A DNA stretch of 64,000 nt from Turnera subulata (Eukaryota; Streptophyta; Magnoliopsida; Malpighiales; Passifloraceae). The stretch is taken from contig JAKUCV010004798.1 of assembly GCA_028386065.3 (NCBI GenBank), positions 229,466 to 293,465 of the forward strand. The letters are read 5' to 3'. The position numbers were made by a program, and so were the translations under genes. Below, piece by piece: positions 23,650 through 36,034 of this stretch. The notes beneath the pieces are model-generated. The model saw nothing but the letters and a program-made list of their open reading frames with translations. It was not told the DNA's origin and did not search any database. Each line of letters starts with the position of its first letter. Within the stretch, counting starts at the first letter, position 1.

Positions 23650-24444
23650 ACAACCAGATGCTTGGGCATGGAGCGTGACGCGAAAGATGGAGTACAATGT
23701 ATCTGAAGGTAAAGACTTTATGATAGCTTCCTCCCTCCCTAAACTCCATCTGCCCAACGTTTGATGCAATCTTGCTCCACCCAAAGTGGAGCATTTTCTC
23801 TGGTTGCTGTTGTTCGATGGAGTCATTCTAAGGGCGAACTTAGTGAAACGAGAGCTGCTGCCCATTACCCAGGCCTCGTGCCCACTTTGCTCTCAAGACT
23901 TAGAAACCAGTTTCCACCTTTTCCTTCACTGCCTGCGCTCCTGGCTTTTTTGGCAGTCCTTATGTCGTTGGTGGGGCATTACGGTGGTCGCACCACCCAC
24001 CATGCAGGCGTGGTTACTTCTCTGGCCTTGGATGGAACCTTCCTCGAGTTGAAGAGCAGCTTGGATGATCTTTGGTTTAGCAGGAATGTGGTCCTTTTGG
24101 CTCGCAAGGAACAACCTGATCTTTAATGGGGAGGTGATTCAATGGGACTGCCTTCGGGACCTCTCAATAACCAGGGCCTTTTGGTGGCTGAACTCCCTGC
24201 AGCCAGACATCTCTTTCTCCAGCAGTAACCTACTCTCTTCAGTAGACGTTATTAAAGAGTGGCGTGGCCTGATAAGAAGATTTGATTAGCTCCCTCCCTC
24301 TCCTTATTTTCTTTTTCTATTCCTTGTACTGTCTGTTGTATTCCTGCTTTCGTGTTCCCAGGTCAAGGTCATTATCCAAATGACCTCTCTGTAATTTTCA
24401 GCAGTCTTTCAGTCGTTAATAATACTCCGATTAGCTAAAAAAAA
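23650..24444 (+). mobile_element. Short 5'-truncated LINE inserted in the LINE above
   Basis: The plus strand encodes a zf-RVT domain (APPKVEHFLWLLL written across a frame change near 23780; CPLCSQDLETSFHLFLHC near 23880; NNLIFNGEVIQWD near 24115) and ends in an A8 run at 24437-24444. It is flanked by 15-bp near-perfect duplications, tccacctagctcaag (23635-23649) and tccacatagctcaag (24446-24460). These are the target site in the host LINE, so the insertion limits are well supported. Confidence 0.85.
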
Positions 24445-24897
24445 GTCCACATAGCTCAAGGAATTGATTCTGCTGCAAATCAGATACACCACCAAAGAAT
24501 ACCTCAATTTTTTGCTGGATTAAATTGCAGCCCAGAAAGGTACTAGAATTGCTCCAGAATCTGTGTAACCGTAGTAGCAGAACTAAGGCTACCATCAGAA
24601 AAATCATTAAGTCGTCAGCGAAGCATAAGTGCGAAAGAGCAACCTTTGAGTACTGGGGATGATATCGAAGGCGATTCCAAGCAGCAGCCTTATTTAGGAG
24701 ACAAGAGAGAACCTCCATAAATATTACGAATAGGTAAGGCAAAAGTGAATCGCCTTGCCGTATTCCTTTACCCCCATGAAAGTAGCCACATAAAGAGCCC
24801 TTTATAGAAATTGATAACGTGGCAGAGGTAATACAGACCTTAATCCAATTAATAAACTTTCCAGGAAAGCCCATAGCAGTGAGGACATTAAGAATAA

Positions 24898-25640
24898 GAG
24901 TAAATAGTTTTTTCTGTCCTTCCACTTTATCGATTTCGCATTTGTTGTCCCTCTTCGTTTTTTTTCACTCAAGTCGTCCCTCAACTCTTGATTTACCGGG
25001 TCACATGGTCCTTTTGACCTGTTGCAGCAGGTTGATAGCTATGGAACTGACAAGTGGCAGTGGGGCCCACACACAACTTATTTATTTAATAATTTTTTCT
25101 TTAATCAAATTTTATTTTTAAAATTCTTTAAAATAAATAAATCTTAATTTCCCTCATTATATACTAGATTTTATTATTTTTAACCTTTTATTTTCTTTAG
25201 TTTATAGTTTAGAATTAGATATGCCTCTCTCATTGTTTTAGTTTTTTTTATTCTAGTTTTGGTTAATTTTGTTCAATTTCGTTAACCATAATATTATAGA
25301 GGGATTAGGTGACATGATGATCATATTTAAATTTTTTTTTTATCAATGCAGATTTAAAAATTAATATTTATTTTCTAAAAAATTTCTAATTTAAATAAAG
25401 ATTCTAAAGGCTTAAATTTTTGAAAAAATATAAAAAAGGATAAGAAGAATAAAAAATTGTGCAAACCGTGGGCCCCACTACCACGTGTCAGCTCCATAGT
25501 TACCAACCTGCTGTAGCAGGTAAAAAGGACCATCTAACCCGGTAAATCAAGAGTTGAGGGACGACAAGAGTGAAAAAAAAAGAAGAGGGACAACAAATGT
25601 GAAATCGATAAAGTGGAGGGACAGAAAAAACTATTTACTC
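24898..25640. mobile_element. MULE-type MITE with 10-bp TSD ttaagaataa
   Basis: Terminal inverted repeats of about 175 bp (24898-25075 and about 25460-25640) are roughly 90% identical; both begin GAGTAAATAGTTTTTTCTG. The 10-mer ttaagaataa occurs immediately outside both ends (24888-24897, 25641-25650). The centre is AT-rich and noncoding. Removing it rejoins the RT of the minus-strand LINE. A 10-bp duplication and long TIRs point to Mutator-like elements. Confidence 0.9.
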
Positions 25641-25875
25641 TTAAGAATAAAGGTCCAATCTATAGAGTCGAATGCTTTCATGAGATCAATCTTCATTGTG
25701 CATCGGCTTGAAATACATTGGGAGTGATAATTGTATACTACTTCATGAGCCAATAGTACGTTATCCACAATGCGCCCATCAAAAATAAAGGTTGTCTGGT
25801 TACTGCTAATAAGAGTAGGGAGATATAGCGAGATATTGCTGCAGCCGGTTTGCTAAGATCGTGGAGATCCACTTG

Positions 25876-27180
25876 TATAATGTGTTATTTTCTTGGTCCG
25901 ACAAAAGGGGACTATCTATGTATTGTACTATTTAATCTATCACTCTGTACAACCGTAATAAATTAAATATAATAAATAGAGGCTTTGCTATCAATTATTA
26001 TCTCCCTCTATGCATCTGAACTTATAAGCTACTCACAATCCCCACCCCAAACCATTCTCAATCCCACCCATTAGAATAACCCATGACCTTTGAAACCTAA
26101 TTCAAGAGAGATGTCACTATACCACAACAAGTCAACACAAAACCGAGGTCTGGAGCTTATTGGCCATCTCAATGTAATGATCAAGTCTAGTTTGCAAGGT
26201 AGTATTGTACCAATTAAGGGAAGAATGTCACAACTGCAGTTCTTAGTCGGACGAATCCCACTTTGTAAGAGACAACGGGCAGTCCATCGGAGTAATACCA
26301 ATTTTGGTCAGATGTCTAATTAATACTGCCATTCTTCCAACTCCTTCTGCGCCTACTGCTTCTAAACCTTGGGGCGACTGTGACTATGCCTCTTATCAAT
26401 GTCTTGATTTTTTTCTTTTCACCTTTATTCGAACCTAATTCTTTCTCTTGTTAAAATTTCTTGTACAACACTCCTTGATAATTGGGTGGAAGAAATTTCT
26501 TTTTGTCTTTGGTCAATTCATTGGCACCTCGAGTAAAATTGGTTTGATTCACATTCACCCTATGCTGAATAAGTTGTGGAGTAGATAAGGTGTAAATTTT
26601 GTTGCTACCTCCACATGAAACGGATTTGTTTCTAAATCATCAGTTTCCCAAGGAGTCTACTCTTTCCCGTGTACCCTACTCTATGGTGGTCAATGGCATG
26701 TGGTGGTGTTCCCCTGATTCTTCGCTTATGGGACTCTAAAATTCCCCAAACTGGTGTGTCCTCATAAAAGGCGACCAATTTGCCAGGTTATTAACGCGAA
26801 TCGTCTCACATTTTGCCAGTAGCATTTCAAAAGGTTGTTAATGCATGCTAAGCCTAAATTTGTTCCTGCTCAGGTTTAGTTTCTTCTAAGGAACATAACT
26901 CTCCCTTATTGATGCCTGCATTGATGAAGTGATTTGTATGAAATGTTTAATTAGCTAGGGGTCTAAATGATTTTGCTAAACGTAAAGGATTTTTCTGCTT
27001 GTGTTGGGTTCCATGGGCTGGAACTAGAGTTTTGCAATATAAATATAAACACCGAACGACCTTTATAACCATGCTTATTAATTAAGATGACCAAAAAAGG
27101 TTAGCAAAGGGAACATCGTCATGCTCTGTCCCGTGCTGTATTAGGCAAATCATTATTTGATATTTCCTCATGTAAGGGAA
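25876..27180. other. Intergenic DNA between LINE and ACX3 gene
   Basis: No intact gene or clear transposon boundary. Broken short frames at 26540-27100 look like decayed coding DNA but match no family that I recognise. Confidence 0.4.
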
Positions 27181-27340
27181 GTGTTACTGGAACAATGGAT
27201 TCACAGTAGACCGTGATCCAGGAACAACATAAAAAAAAAAAAAATGAAAAGGATGATGCAGCAACTGAAACAACCAAACAGCAAGTGAATAAAAGTTACA
27301 TATAGCATACAGGAAACAGGCACAACAGAAGGAGAAGGAA

Positions 27341-30300
27341 TCACAGTTTGGCCGAAGTCCAGGAATTTGCCTCAATCCAGTCATATGCGATGGGGCTCAA
27401 AAATGCATCCGGAATTCCAAATGAAGTGACCAAGGCAAGTGCATGCGGTCGCACTTCACTACAAAGTTTTGCCACTTCTTCCCTCACCGCTGCATCATTT
27501 TCAATTGATAAGTGCCCGTATCGGAGGAACGAAGCGTCTTCTTCCATACAAATTGTGGCATACAAGGATCTCACAAGGCCTAAGACATCCTGCATTGGAC
27601 AATAAACCCACATCTTTTGTTATCTTTTGCTTCTTTGCACATCATGTTGATCATTTTTTTTTTCCTGCAAAATTGAGAATCAGTTTGGCATGTGACTACT
27701 ATACCTTGAGTGAACCGGCCGGGACTCTGGCTTCTGCTTCAATAAAAGTTTCTAGCATTATTCTTTCTGAGAAAGCCCTGGCCAAGTCTTCTGCAAGCTG
27801 ATGAGCCTGGTGCAATATTGTGAAAATAATTAGAGCCAAAGAAGGGGATTTTGTGGACAACAATTCTAGATAGAACCTGAATATAGCATCCATACCGGAA
27901 GAAATGCATACTCCTTATTTTCACCCCTGGCTAGGTGTTGTGCCACTTTAGCTGCGAATCTGTTCAAAAGGTCTCTCTCTCTCAAGCGGAATGCATCAAC
28001 CTGATACAAACATGACATTTTGAGGTATTTGTTTTACACACAACAATTTGTTTAATTGATCACCCTGCAACAAAGATAATACCTGGAACTGGCTGCTCCT
28101 GAGAATGGTACTCGTAAGCTGGGCAGGAAGGACAGGAGAGGGTCCATTCAAGTGTTCTAATCCCAAACCTTTGAAAGGCTTGTTTCGCTTCTTATTTGCT
28201 TCATAGTCAGCGAGGAGAGACTTGCTAACCTGATGAAGTAAATTACCACTACTTCAGTCCAAATCAATAACAGATGAAGAGATGACGTGCTTAAATTTAA
28301 GAACTTCCTCGCATAGCTATTCTCTATATTCTCAGCTGGCACACCCAATATGAGAAAACTTGTGACAACAATAAAACCATGTCCTATTAATTGGATACTC
28401 AATTTTTAGTTAAATGTTGCGGTCACCATCAAAATAAGCTTCAAAAGAATGAAAAGTACTAGACAAAATACCTGATGCATCATGTAAGTGTTATCCCCTT
28501 CAAGAGTGGACTGAGGCTCATATTCAGCTTGCAGATGACCAATTCTATTTTCAGTCTTCAAGCCCTGCCCTCCACAAGATTCACGACACTCCTGAAAGCA
28601 ATATATGCACGCAGATGAAGTTATGCAACGCCGCTTATGCACAATTATACACCTAAAATTTCAGACAAGTTTCTGGATCAATCACCTTGAGTGTTTTTGT
28701 ATTATTCGAGCTGCAGATGGCCTTCAGTGCACTTGAAACAACATGAAGGTCTTTGATTGATCGGGGAGACCTCTTGACATATAGCATCTTCAAGTAATTT
28801 GAAGCAAAAATCATAGCGTATCTGGATTGCAAGAAAGAATAGATAGAAGGGAGGAGGATCAACAACTAAGACGAGCTAAAAATTTGGTTTCGCAGTCCAT
28901 ACAACATAAAACATAAGGACATTCATCATGAGAAGAGCATCAATTGGTGGAAAAAATGGATTGTCATACAACTATATATCATCTGGATACTTACGTCTTG
29001 GCAAGAAGGGGGAACAGTCGTCGTTGATGCGATGGGTAATCAAGTAAGAGAATTTCAGGTCCATTTGGAGTAAGAGAAAATGCCCGCCTAGTCAATGCAT
29101 ACCTTAGAGCAATTGTTAAGGCTACCTGTCAACACAGGATCCAAATCGTTAGGTTTCGTCAACAGTACTGGTAAAGTAGTGGCATCTCTCTGGTGTTTAT
29201 TCAAGGGATGAATTTGATCCCTGTATAAGTGGGTGGGGTGGGAGTTGAGAATTTGGGTAGTTTATAGGATTCTCATGTAAAAAAGAACAAAATTTTAGGT
29301 TCCAGAGTGCTTATTTCAATATCTTATGATGTGATGAGTTATAGACAAACAAAAATATGTATCAGTCAATACCTTTGATCCCTGAACTGCAGTAACAACC
29401 ATAGTTACACGACCAGAAGTCAAAGGAGACATGAATGCGGCAGATCTCTGGAAAATAAATATGCAGAAACATGTTATCTGCTTGGCCAACAATCACAAGC
29501 TACTAATCATGAAATCCAATTAATTAAGCTTTATGCAAGTAACTCACCCGATCTGGGTCCTTTATATCACTCAAATATTGACCATCGGGTGTAACATCAG
29601 CAACAGAATTCAACATATTTTCTCTTGGGACACGGGCATTGTCAAACCTATAATTCAACAAGAAAAACATTAGCTACTGTTATCACGCAACAGTACACAT
29701 TCTGGAACAAAGATTATCAACAAGAAAAAGTGAAAGCAGTACCAGATTCGTCCGTTATCAACACCATTCAAACCAATTTTATACCCACAGTCAGCAATAC
29801 GGACATTAGGCATTGGGTTTCCGTTGACATCTCTAATTTGAACTATAAATGCATGAACACCTTGATTCTCTCCATTCATGATGAGCTGTGTAAATACTAC
29901 CGCATACCTTGCAGCCTGGGGAACACAGAGTTTATGGTCATACCAGAGCCAAAACAAGTTTAAAAAAAAAAAAAAGACCTGAAGGATCATAAGAGTTGTA
30001 GGGGAATGTTTACACTAGCAGCTCCACCAATCCAATATTTCTGAGCGGATTCACAAGGAGTATTGATGACAAATTCACTTGTCTTTGCATCATAAGTGGC
30101 AACTGTTTCAAGTCCTCGAACCTAATTGCACCACAACACAAAAACAAAAAGGAAAAAAATTAAACCCACGGAAGAAATATCAGATACATCAGAATAAAGT
30201 GACAGTACCACAAAAGTCCTAATGCTCTCCCACATACATTACTTCCGTGCCCCAGTTCTGTCATTGCAAAGCAACCAATGAATTTGTAGTCTTCAGTTGG

Positions 30301-30938
30301 TTTCAACCACTTCTCATGATGCCTCCTTGTGCCCAGAGATTTGACAGTGAGCCCCCTTAAATGGATTAACCGAAAACATGAGTATTAATCAGAAACTTGT
30401 AATTAGAAAGAAAAACAAAAAAATGCAAGTGAAACATGAACAGGCAAAGGCTTTCTATTACACACCACAAAAGAAAGTGAACTCCCCACATAATGACGAG
30501 CGACTGGTCATAGGTTACTATTGCCTCCTCCAAGGCTAGCCTTTTGAGTTCCCATTCCTCCCCTTTCCCGGTTATCCACCCTTTAAAAACACCCTTCTCC
30601 GCCAACCACTCCATCCTACGCCGCGTCATCTCCCTCTGCTGCTCCATGGACTGATTATAATCAGGGACCGTGAACACCCTCCCGCCCCTCTCCACCGGAT
30701 TGAACAACTTTTCTTGCTTTATCAGACCAAAGAGCCAGTCCCGGTCTTCAATGTTATGCGCGTCCAGTATCTTCCTCATTTGTTTAGTGTCGAAAGCAAC
30801 GGTTTCGCCATGCTCGGCCGGGGAATAGCTGAGGCAAGCATTGGATTGGAGGGCTGTTTTTGAGGGTGCAGCTTCATGGAGGAGGAAATGGTTGGCGAGG
30901 ACTCGGGTCCTCTGCGTGGCTGTATTGGTTACTGACAT
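27341..30938 (-). CDS. ACX3: Peroxisomal acyl-CoA oxidase, ACX3 type (13 exons)
   Basis: Exons in transcript order (complement): 30466-30938, 30238-30355, 30014-30121, 29743-29915, 29548-29647, 29373-29447, 28995-29125, 28686-28821, 28472-28591, 28083-28229, 27896-28000, 27705-27806, 27341-27589. All introns are GT-AG and the 2037-nt frame is open (678 aa; the plant ACX3 family is about 675). The protein should oxidise medium-chain acyl-CoA to trans-2-enoyl-CoA with FAD, releasing H2O2, in peroxisomes. Family marks: the long plant N-terminal domain, [11 protein letters not shown] at 187-197, [49 protein letters not shown], and EGDN with the catalytic Glu at 469. The C-terminus SAKL fits a PTS1. 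An N-terminal R-T-x5-H-F at 10-18 resembles a weakened form of the PTS2 usual in ACX3. No lesions. It converges on the MFP2 gene about 17 kb away. Confidence 0.95.
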
Positions 30939-31028
30939 TTTTTTTGATATGGATGTGATTTGATCTCTTTGTTTTCTGCCTTGTTTGTGCTGCTGTTCAG
31001 TGGAGAAGATGGTACATACATGGTACGG

Positions 31029-31036
31029 TATTTAAA
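31029..31036 (-). promoter_or_regulatory. TATA-like box of the ACX3 gene
   Basis: TTTAAATA on the minus strand lies about 91 bp upstream of the start codon, in the expected window for a short leader. Its form is not optimal. Confidence 0.4.
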
Positions 31037-31677
31037 GGAGCAAAAGTAAAGGAAGCTACCGGATTTTTTATTCTTTAATTTAGGCGGGTACAGGGTACAG
31101 AGTGCCACGGTAACGCAACGGATAGGTATCAATGACAAATTTAAGTAGGTTAAAATGGCAAAGCGATCTGGCGAGATTTCGGATTCAAGTTTTTGTTGTG
31201 TATGCTGAAATTTTTTATTAGGAGATTCAACCATAAAATGGGTAGAATCAAAGATTAGTTGGGACAAAACTCTAGTTATTAGATGAAAACGGGAAAAAAT
31301 ATAAATATAATTTGTATTTAAGTGTAAATAAAAACTTAATAACTTCTTTTAAGTGTCTTAATTTTTTTATATAAATTAGAAGAGTATCTTTTCTTTGGTT
31401 GTAAATTAGAAGAGTATCTTAATCACCAACTTGTATTGGTCTCAAGGGGAGGGCTGGATTATTTAAGCATTAACCTGGATTCAATTTTTAGCAGCATGTG
31501 AATGGAGCATGTAGAGGTGTGGATCAAAGCGTGGGGAGAGAAGACCGAGAGAGTTGATAAGTTTTTTTTTTTTTTTTTGAGAATGGGAGAGTTAATTACC
31601 CCCTCCGTACTGTGTTAAATGTTAATAGAGATACTCTTTCAGTAGTATAAAAGAAAGTCTTGATCAATTGCGAACTA

Positions 31678-31928
31678 CTCCCTCCGTTTTCTATATAAGA
31701 CATTTAAGGTTTGTGCACTCGCTTAAAGAAATGCATTAAATGAAATTAGTTTCATTAAAACTCTTAGACATATTTATCCTAATCTAGGAAAAGTAAAATA
31801 GTAGTAATTATTACTATTTATAAGGGTTAAATATGGCATTAAATGTTCCTAAAAATCATGAAAGCCACCTATAATTTGAAACAAACTGAAACCTACTAAA
31901 CGTGTTATAAAAAAAACCCCGGGGGGAG
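31678..31928. mobile_element. Stowaway-like MITE
   Basis: It starts CTCCCTCCGTTTTC and ends with an imperfect inverse (ACCCCGGGGGGAG), flanked by TA at 31676-31677 and 31929-31930. The CTCCCTCCGT end and TA duplication are typical of Tc1/mariner-derived Stowaway MITEs. A related cccctccgtactgtgtt at about 31602 may be a second partial copy. Confidence 0.8.
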
Positions 31929-31930
31929 TA

Positions 31931-34029
31931 ATTATTTTCACGGCGGCGTGATGCATTAGCTTGTGAGTTGCGATCAATAATACTGTAATTTCCAACATAT
32001 TGCTTCCACCAAAACCCGAAATTCTGAGCCTTAATATTTAAGGAAATGCCGCAGTTTTACTGACTAGTTACTACTATTCCCAATGTTAATTTATCTTAAA
32101 TGTCAAGATTGCCTGAAACCTTACATATGTGAACGTGTCAGCTCAAGGGGAAACTTGAGATTAGGAGGGGTCCGGGGAAGCATCCAATTAATGATCACAC
32201 AACTACTGATTGGTCTAGAAAATACAGCATCCAAACCATGCATAATTATTTTTTAATGAAATAATTTTTTTTAAAGAGTACATGTAAACGGAGATCAAAT
32301 CACTGCCGTTTCTAATAATTGTCATATATCACTCGAGGACAATCATAACGCTGAAAAATATTTATTGATAATAACGCGACAAATGGCACACTACTTATTC
32401 AAGAGTTTGTTAGAATAATTTTAAGTTTAATATTAGTCCAAATAAAATTAGAACAAAGAGTTTTAGTTAAGTTCCCATATATATTTACTCAAAAAAAATT
32501 CCCATATATATTAATAGTGGTGAGAGTTTTTAGACATTTATGAGCTGAAGTTTTGACAAACCGACCATTCTTCATTCATATAAATAAATTTAGACATCTG
32601 AAAATACATAATTAAAGATCAAAATAATTATAATAAAAAATTGAGATAAGAATTTCTCTCAACATACTACATAAAATTATACAACCACAATTTATCTCCT
32701 TCAAAAGAGGTTTTACAAAGGCACACCAATCCGACGACGAGCGTCTTTACGGGCGTTATGACTTGCATGGTCCGTGCCACAACTTCTACTTGTTGGTAAA
32801 TTTCAGAAGCAAATAAAGATCTACTCTTCAAATCAAATCTTTCTCCAAAGCTTTTTGCTCTCATGGTCTTATTTCCGAAAAATAATAAACACCAAAGAAG
32901 GTGAAGAGGGCTCCTTGAAGGGGAAAACTAACCGGCAAAAGGTATTAAAAACCCATAAAAAGTGTGACTAACAAAGAAAACTAAAAGAAAGAAAACAAAC
33001 ATACTTAGTAAAACCACGGGAAGGGCTTACCGAAGGAAAGAAAGTCGCATAAGGCAGCGCCAAATTTATAGATCTAGGGTTTTTTTTCTAAAAAAAAAAA
33101 AGAGAGAAGAGAAAACACTAGTAACTTTTTGAATTTTTATTTATGAGCTAAAGTTAATCATATTTTAAATGCGATTTGGATAATAATTTCACTTATGTAA
33201 AATGAAGCATTCTTATATGAATCAGAACAACACTTCTTTCAAGATTACAATATAAAATTCTAGTTTTGATAAAAAGGACAAAAGAGGAAAAACAAACACT
33301 AAACTTTCTAACGAGATTGAGTTTAAGTTAGAACAAATTGATATTTTACACAATACAATTCTTCCAGTAAAGTGAATTTTTTTTCTGATAATGTTGCACT
33401 GGTGGTGCTGACCAAGAGACGAGAAGTTTCTTCCAAGTCTGTCAAGCGAGCTTCACTTTATGAAATTTTAGTTTTTTAATACTGAATTGTTTGTGAATTC
33501 TATAGCTTCAAGTTCATTTTTTTTTATCCAACTCACTACGAATTCAAATTAATTTTTTTTCAAATATAGTCTCTCTAGTATTGATTATCGTCTATATAAA
33601 TGGATTTAATTTCCATCCTCATTTTCTTCACTCCTGCACATGGTCCTTGAATTGCTCCATCATTTCTTCGTATTGTTTTCAGAGAAATGCTGGATAATCA
33701 GATGGCATGATTTGATTGATGAAGATCTTGTTAGTATCCCAGTGTGTATATATATGTATGTATATATCCTTGAATTATGTTAACTAACTTGCAGATAAAC
33801 AGGTGGAGGGGAATATAAATAATACGGCGAGCAACACAACAAACTTTGTTTATTATTTTATGCCTTGGAATTGTGCATATATAAATATAAAAGAGATATG
33901 AATTGATTACATGATTTGTACAGTTGTAGAGATTTAAGATATCGAGTTCAGGGTAGTAATATATCGCCCGCCTTTGACCAAAACAATAACAGATAATAAT
34001 GGATTTTTTATAAAATAATAACAGGTGAG
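31931..34029. other. AT-rich intergenic DNA with one dispersed repeat
   Basis: No gene. About 32560-33080 shares wording with 36404-36720 (cttcattcatataaa, then aaatctaaagatctgaaaatacata-type text, catactacata) and with 51740-52090 (minus-strand frames starting M-x-A-K followed by similar residues; tagatctagggttttt versus tagatatagggttttc). This is a dispersed repeat family of unknown type. Confidence 0.45.
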
Positions 34030-34039
34030 GCTCATTATT

Positions 34040-36024
34040 GGATTAAAGCGTTTTTTGGTCCCTGTGTAAGGCCTCAAAGTTGGATTTCATCCTCGTGTGG
34101 GTTTTTGGCCTCTTTTCATCCCTCCGTTCGACCTGTTTGGTTCGTCCGGCCAGAATCCGGCGAAAATCGCTGACGTGGCACATTTTCCGGTGCCACATCA
34201 GATTTTTGGGTCCCACATGTCAGGAAAAATCCAAAACCAAACCAAAATCCACCCGACCGGTTCTACCCACCCGAGTGACCCTGAACCTAAATTACAATTT
34301 TTTAATGTAATTTTTTATATAATCTAAATCTAATTAATTTATATTAATCTAAATTTAATTCTTATTATTCCCACAAAAAAAATTAATTTATATGAACTTC
34401 ACGAGCATACAATTTTTTAATGTAATTTTTTATATAATCTAAATCTAATTAACTTATATTATTACTGGTATGCTTTATTATTAATACAAATTTAATTAAT
34501 AAATTTCCATATTATTATTATTCATGGGATGTTAACAAAAAAATTGACCATGCTCCACCCAACCCGTTTCTTCCACCCGAACAACCCTGAACCCTTTTAT
34601 TAATAGTTTGCACTTCAGAATTTTTTCCCCAAACATAATTTTTTTGACACATTATAATTTTTTACGTATTACCCAAATTAAATTAAAAAATATAATTACT
34701 CTTAAATCTTAAATATTAAACTAAATCCCTAAATTTCCTTCACGCAGGTCTCATCTCCTCTCCTTCACGCAGCCATTGTCGCCGTCATGACTCCCACTGG
34801 AGTCTTCAACTGCCACGGGAGGAGGGAGCAGCAACCACAAGGTCGCCATCGCAAGGCCGCTTCCGGAGGAGCTGACCACGGCTACCACGAAAAGCCGCCT
34901 CTCGAGGATGGAAGCCCGAAGGCTTCGTTACTCACGACGCGCCGGGGAAGACGATCTCCACGGAGTAGAAGCGGCCGCCAAGGGAGATCCGAGCAGGAGC
35001 AGGAGCAGCGAGTCACGAAACCCACCGCTCCGACCATCGCCACTGTCTCCTCGCCTCGGGCCGCGAGGCACAACCCACACAGGAGCCGAAGCCATCGCGA
35101 CCACCGCGGGAAACCAGCCACGAAGGCGCCGCACTGGACAGAGCTAGTTGCAGCGACCACCGCGCGAGACCAGCCTCAAGCCATTTAATTGTAAATGTGT
35201 TAATCGAGTTCTTGGTTGGATTCGTTGTTGTGGCGATTTGGTTTGGTGTTTGTTGGAGCAGACAAAGGGGTAGGGGTCACGAAGGTGGCGGAGAAGACGA
35301 TGGAAGAGGGCTAAAATGGGTTTGTGATAATGAGAAAGCCGTGGGATTTGGGTGGTTGTTTGAAGAGGAGGGTGGAGGGTGGTGGTGGTGGTGGTGGCCG
35401 TCGTCGGTGCCATTTGTGGGGGTGGGGGTTTTGGTCCCCGTTGTTCTTTGGACAAATACTATTTTTTTATTTTTCTATTATTATTAAAATCAAGATAGTT
35501 TAAATAGAAAATTTTGGAAATTAGCATTTGAAAAAGATAAATGGTTAAAATAATAAATCTAAATGAGATGTATTTATTTAAATCCAAGTAAGATTTCTAA
35601 AAATTAAATTTGGCTCATTTTTAAATAAAGAAATTAAAAATAACAGATGGGAAAAAATAAAAGAGGAAAAGAAATTTTTTAATAAAAATTACATGAAAGG
35701 GTAAAAAGAATCAAACCAGGAATTAAAATAAGGTTTTTATATATTAAATTTTGGGAAAAAAGAATAAAAAAATCCACCCAAGTTGGTCAATGGGGTAGGC
35801 GAATGGGTCGGGTAGAGTTGGTTCGGTTTTTGGGTTAACCCTGATATGTGGGTTCCACAAAGCTGATGTGGCGGCGAAAAATTTGCCAAATCAGCAATTT
35901 TCGCCGGAATTCGGCCGGACTGACCAAAAGGGATGAACGGAGGGATGAAATAAGGTCAAAATCTTATACAAGGATGAATTCCAGCTTTGAGGCCTTACAC
36001 AGGGACCAAAAAATGCTTTAATCC
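34040..36024. mobile_element. Pack-MULE-like element with 10-bp TSD gctcattatt
   Basis: Both ends begin GGATTAAAGC(G/A)TTTTTTGG and the inverted repeats extend about 230 bp (34040-34270, 35795-36024). The 10-mer gctcattatt lies directly outside both ends (34030-34039, 36025-36034). Between AT-rich subterminal zones sits a strikingly GC-rich, codon-like block (about 34740-35455) unlike anything around it. Long TIRs, a 10-bp duplication, a foreign GC-rich core and no transposase are the definition of a Pack-MULE. Confidence 0.85.
34787..35188 (+). CDS. Hypothetical 133-aa ORF in captured GC-rich block
   Basis: An open frame of 133 residues, rich in Arg, Ser, Pro and Gln, beginning MTPTGVFNCHGRREQ. 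I do not recognise a domain. The opposite strand of 35144-35455 also has a Pro/Thr-rich frame (MSKEQRGPKPPPPQ), so the captured gene fragment may lie on either strand. It is probably a relic of host sequence carried by the MULE; expression is unknown. Confidence 0.3.
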   Translation: MTPTGVFNCHGRREQQPQGRHRKAASGGADHGYHEKPPLEDGSPKASLLTTRRGRRSPRSRSGRQGRSEQEQEQRVTKPTAPTIATVSSPRAARHNPHRSRSHRDHRGKPATKAPHWTELVAATTARDQPQAI

Positions 36025-36034
36025 GCTCATTATT

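Larger units (their letters stand above)
22130..25875 (-). pseudogene. Minus-strand L1-type LINE ORF2, split by two insertions
   Basis: Reading from high to low coordinates: RT start (ANRLQQYL, SNQTTFIFDGRIVDNVLLAHE, IDLMKAFDSIDW at about 25665-25870), then a MULE-type MITE (24898-25640), then RT continued (GKGIRQGDSLLPYLFV, catalytic FADDLMIF near 24605), then a second LINE (about 23650-24444), then LDTLPMRYLGVPLL, FAGKIPL and KQKGGLGVK (23260-23640), and a zf-RVT-like end (WKERNLRIF near 22440). Unlike the 1.4-4.6 kb LINE it has no C-terminal RNase H. The 3' end, with a T-rich stretch on the plus strand, is near 22135. Several frames are broken. Confidence 0.85.

Noticed and set aside
23761..24126. 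121-aa plus-strand frame
   Set aside because: It overlaps, in another frame, the zf-RVT reading of the inserted LINE (23786-24289).
26540..27180. Possible extra exon or gene downstream of ACX3
   Set aside because: Broken frames, no splice-consistent model and no recognised domain.
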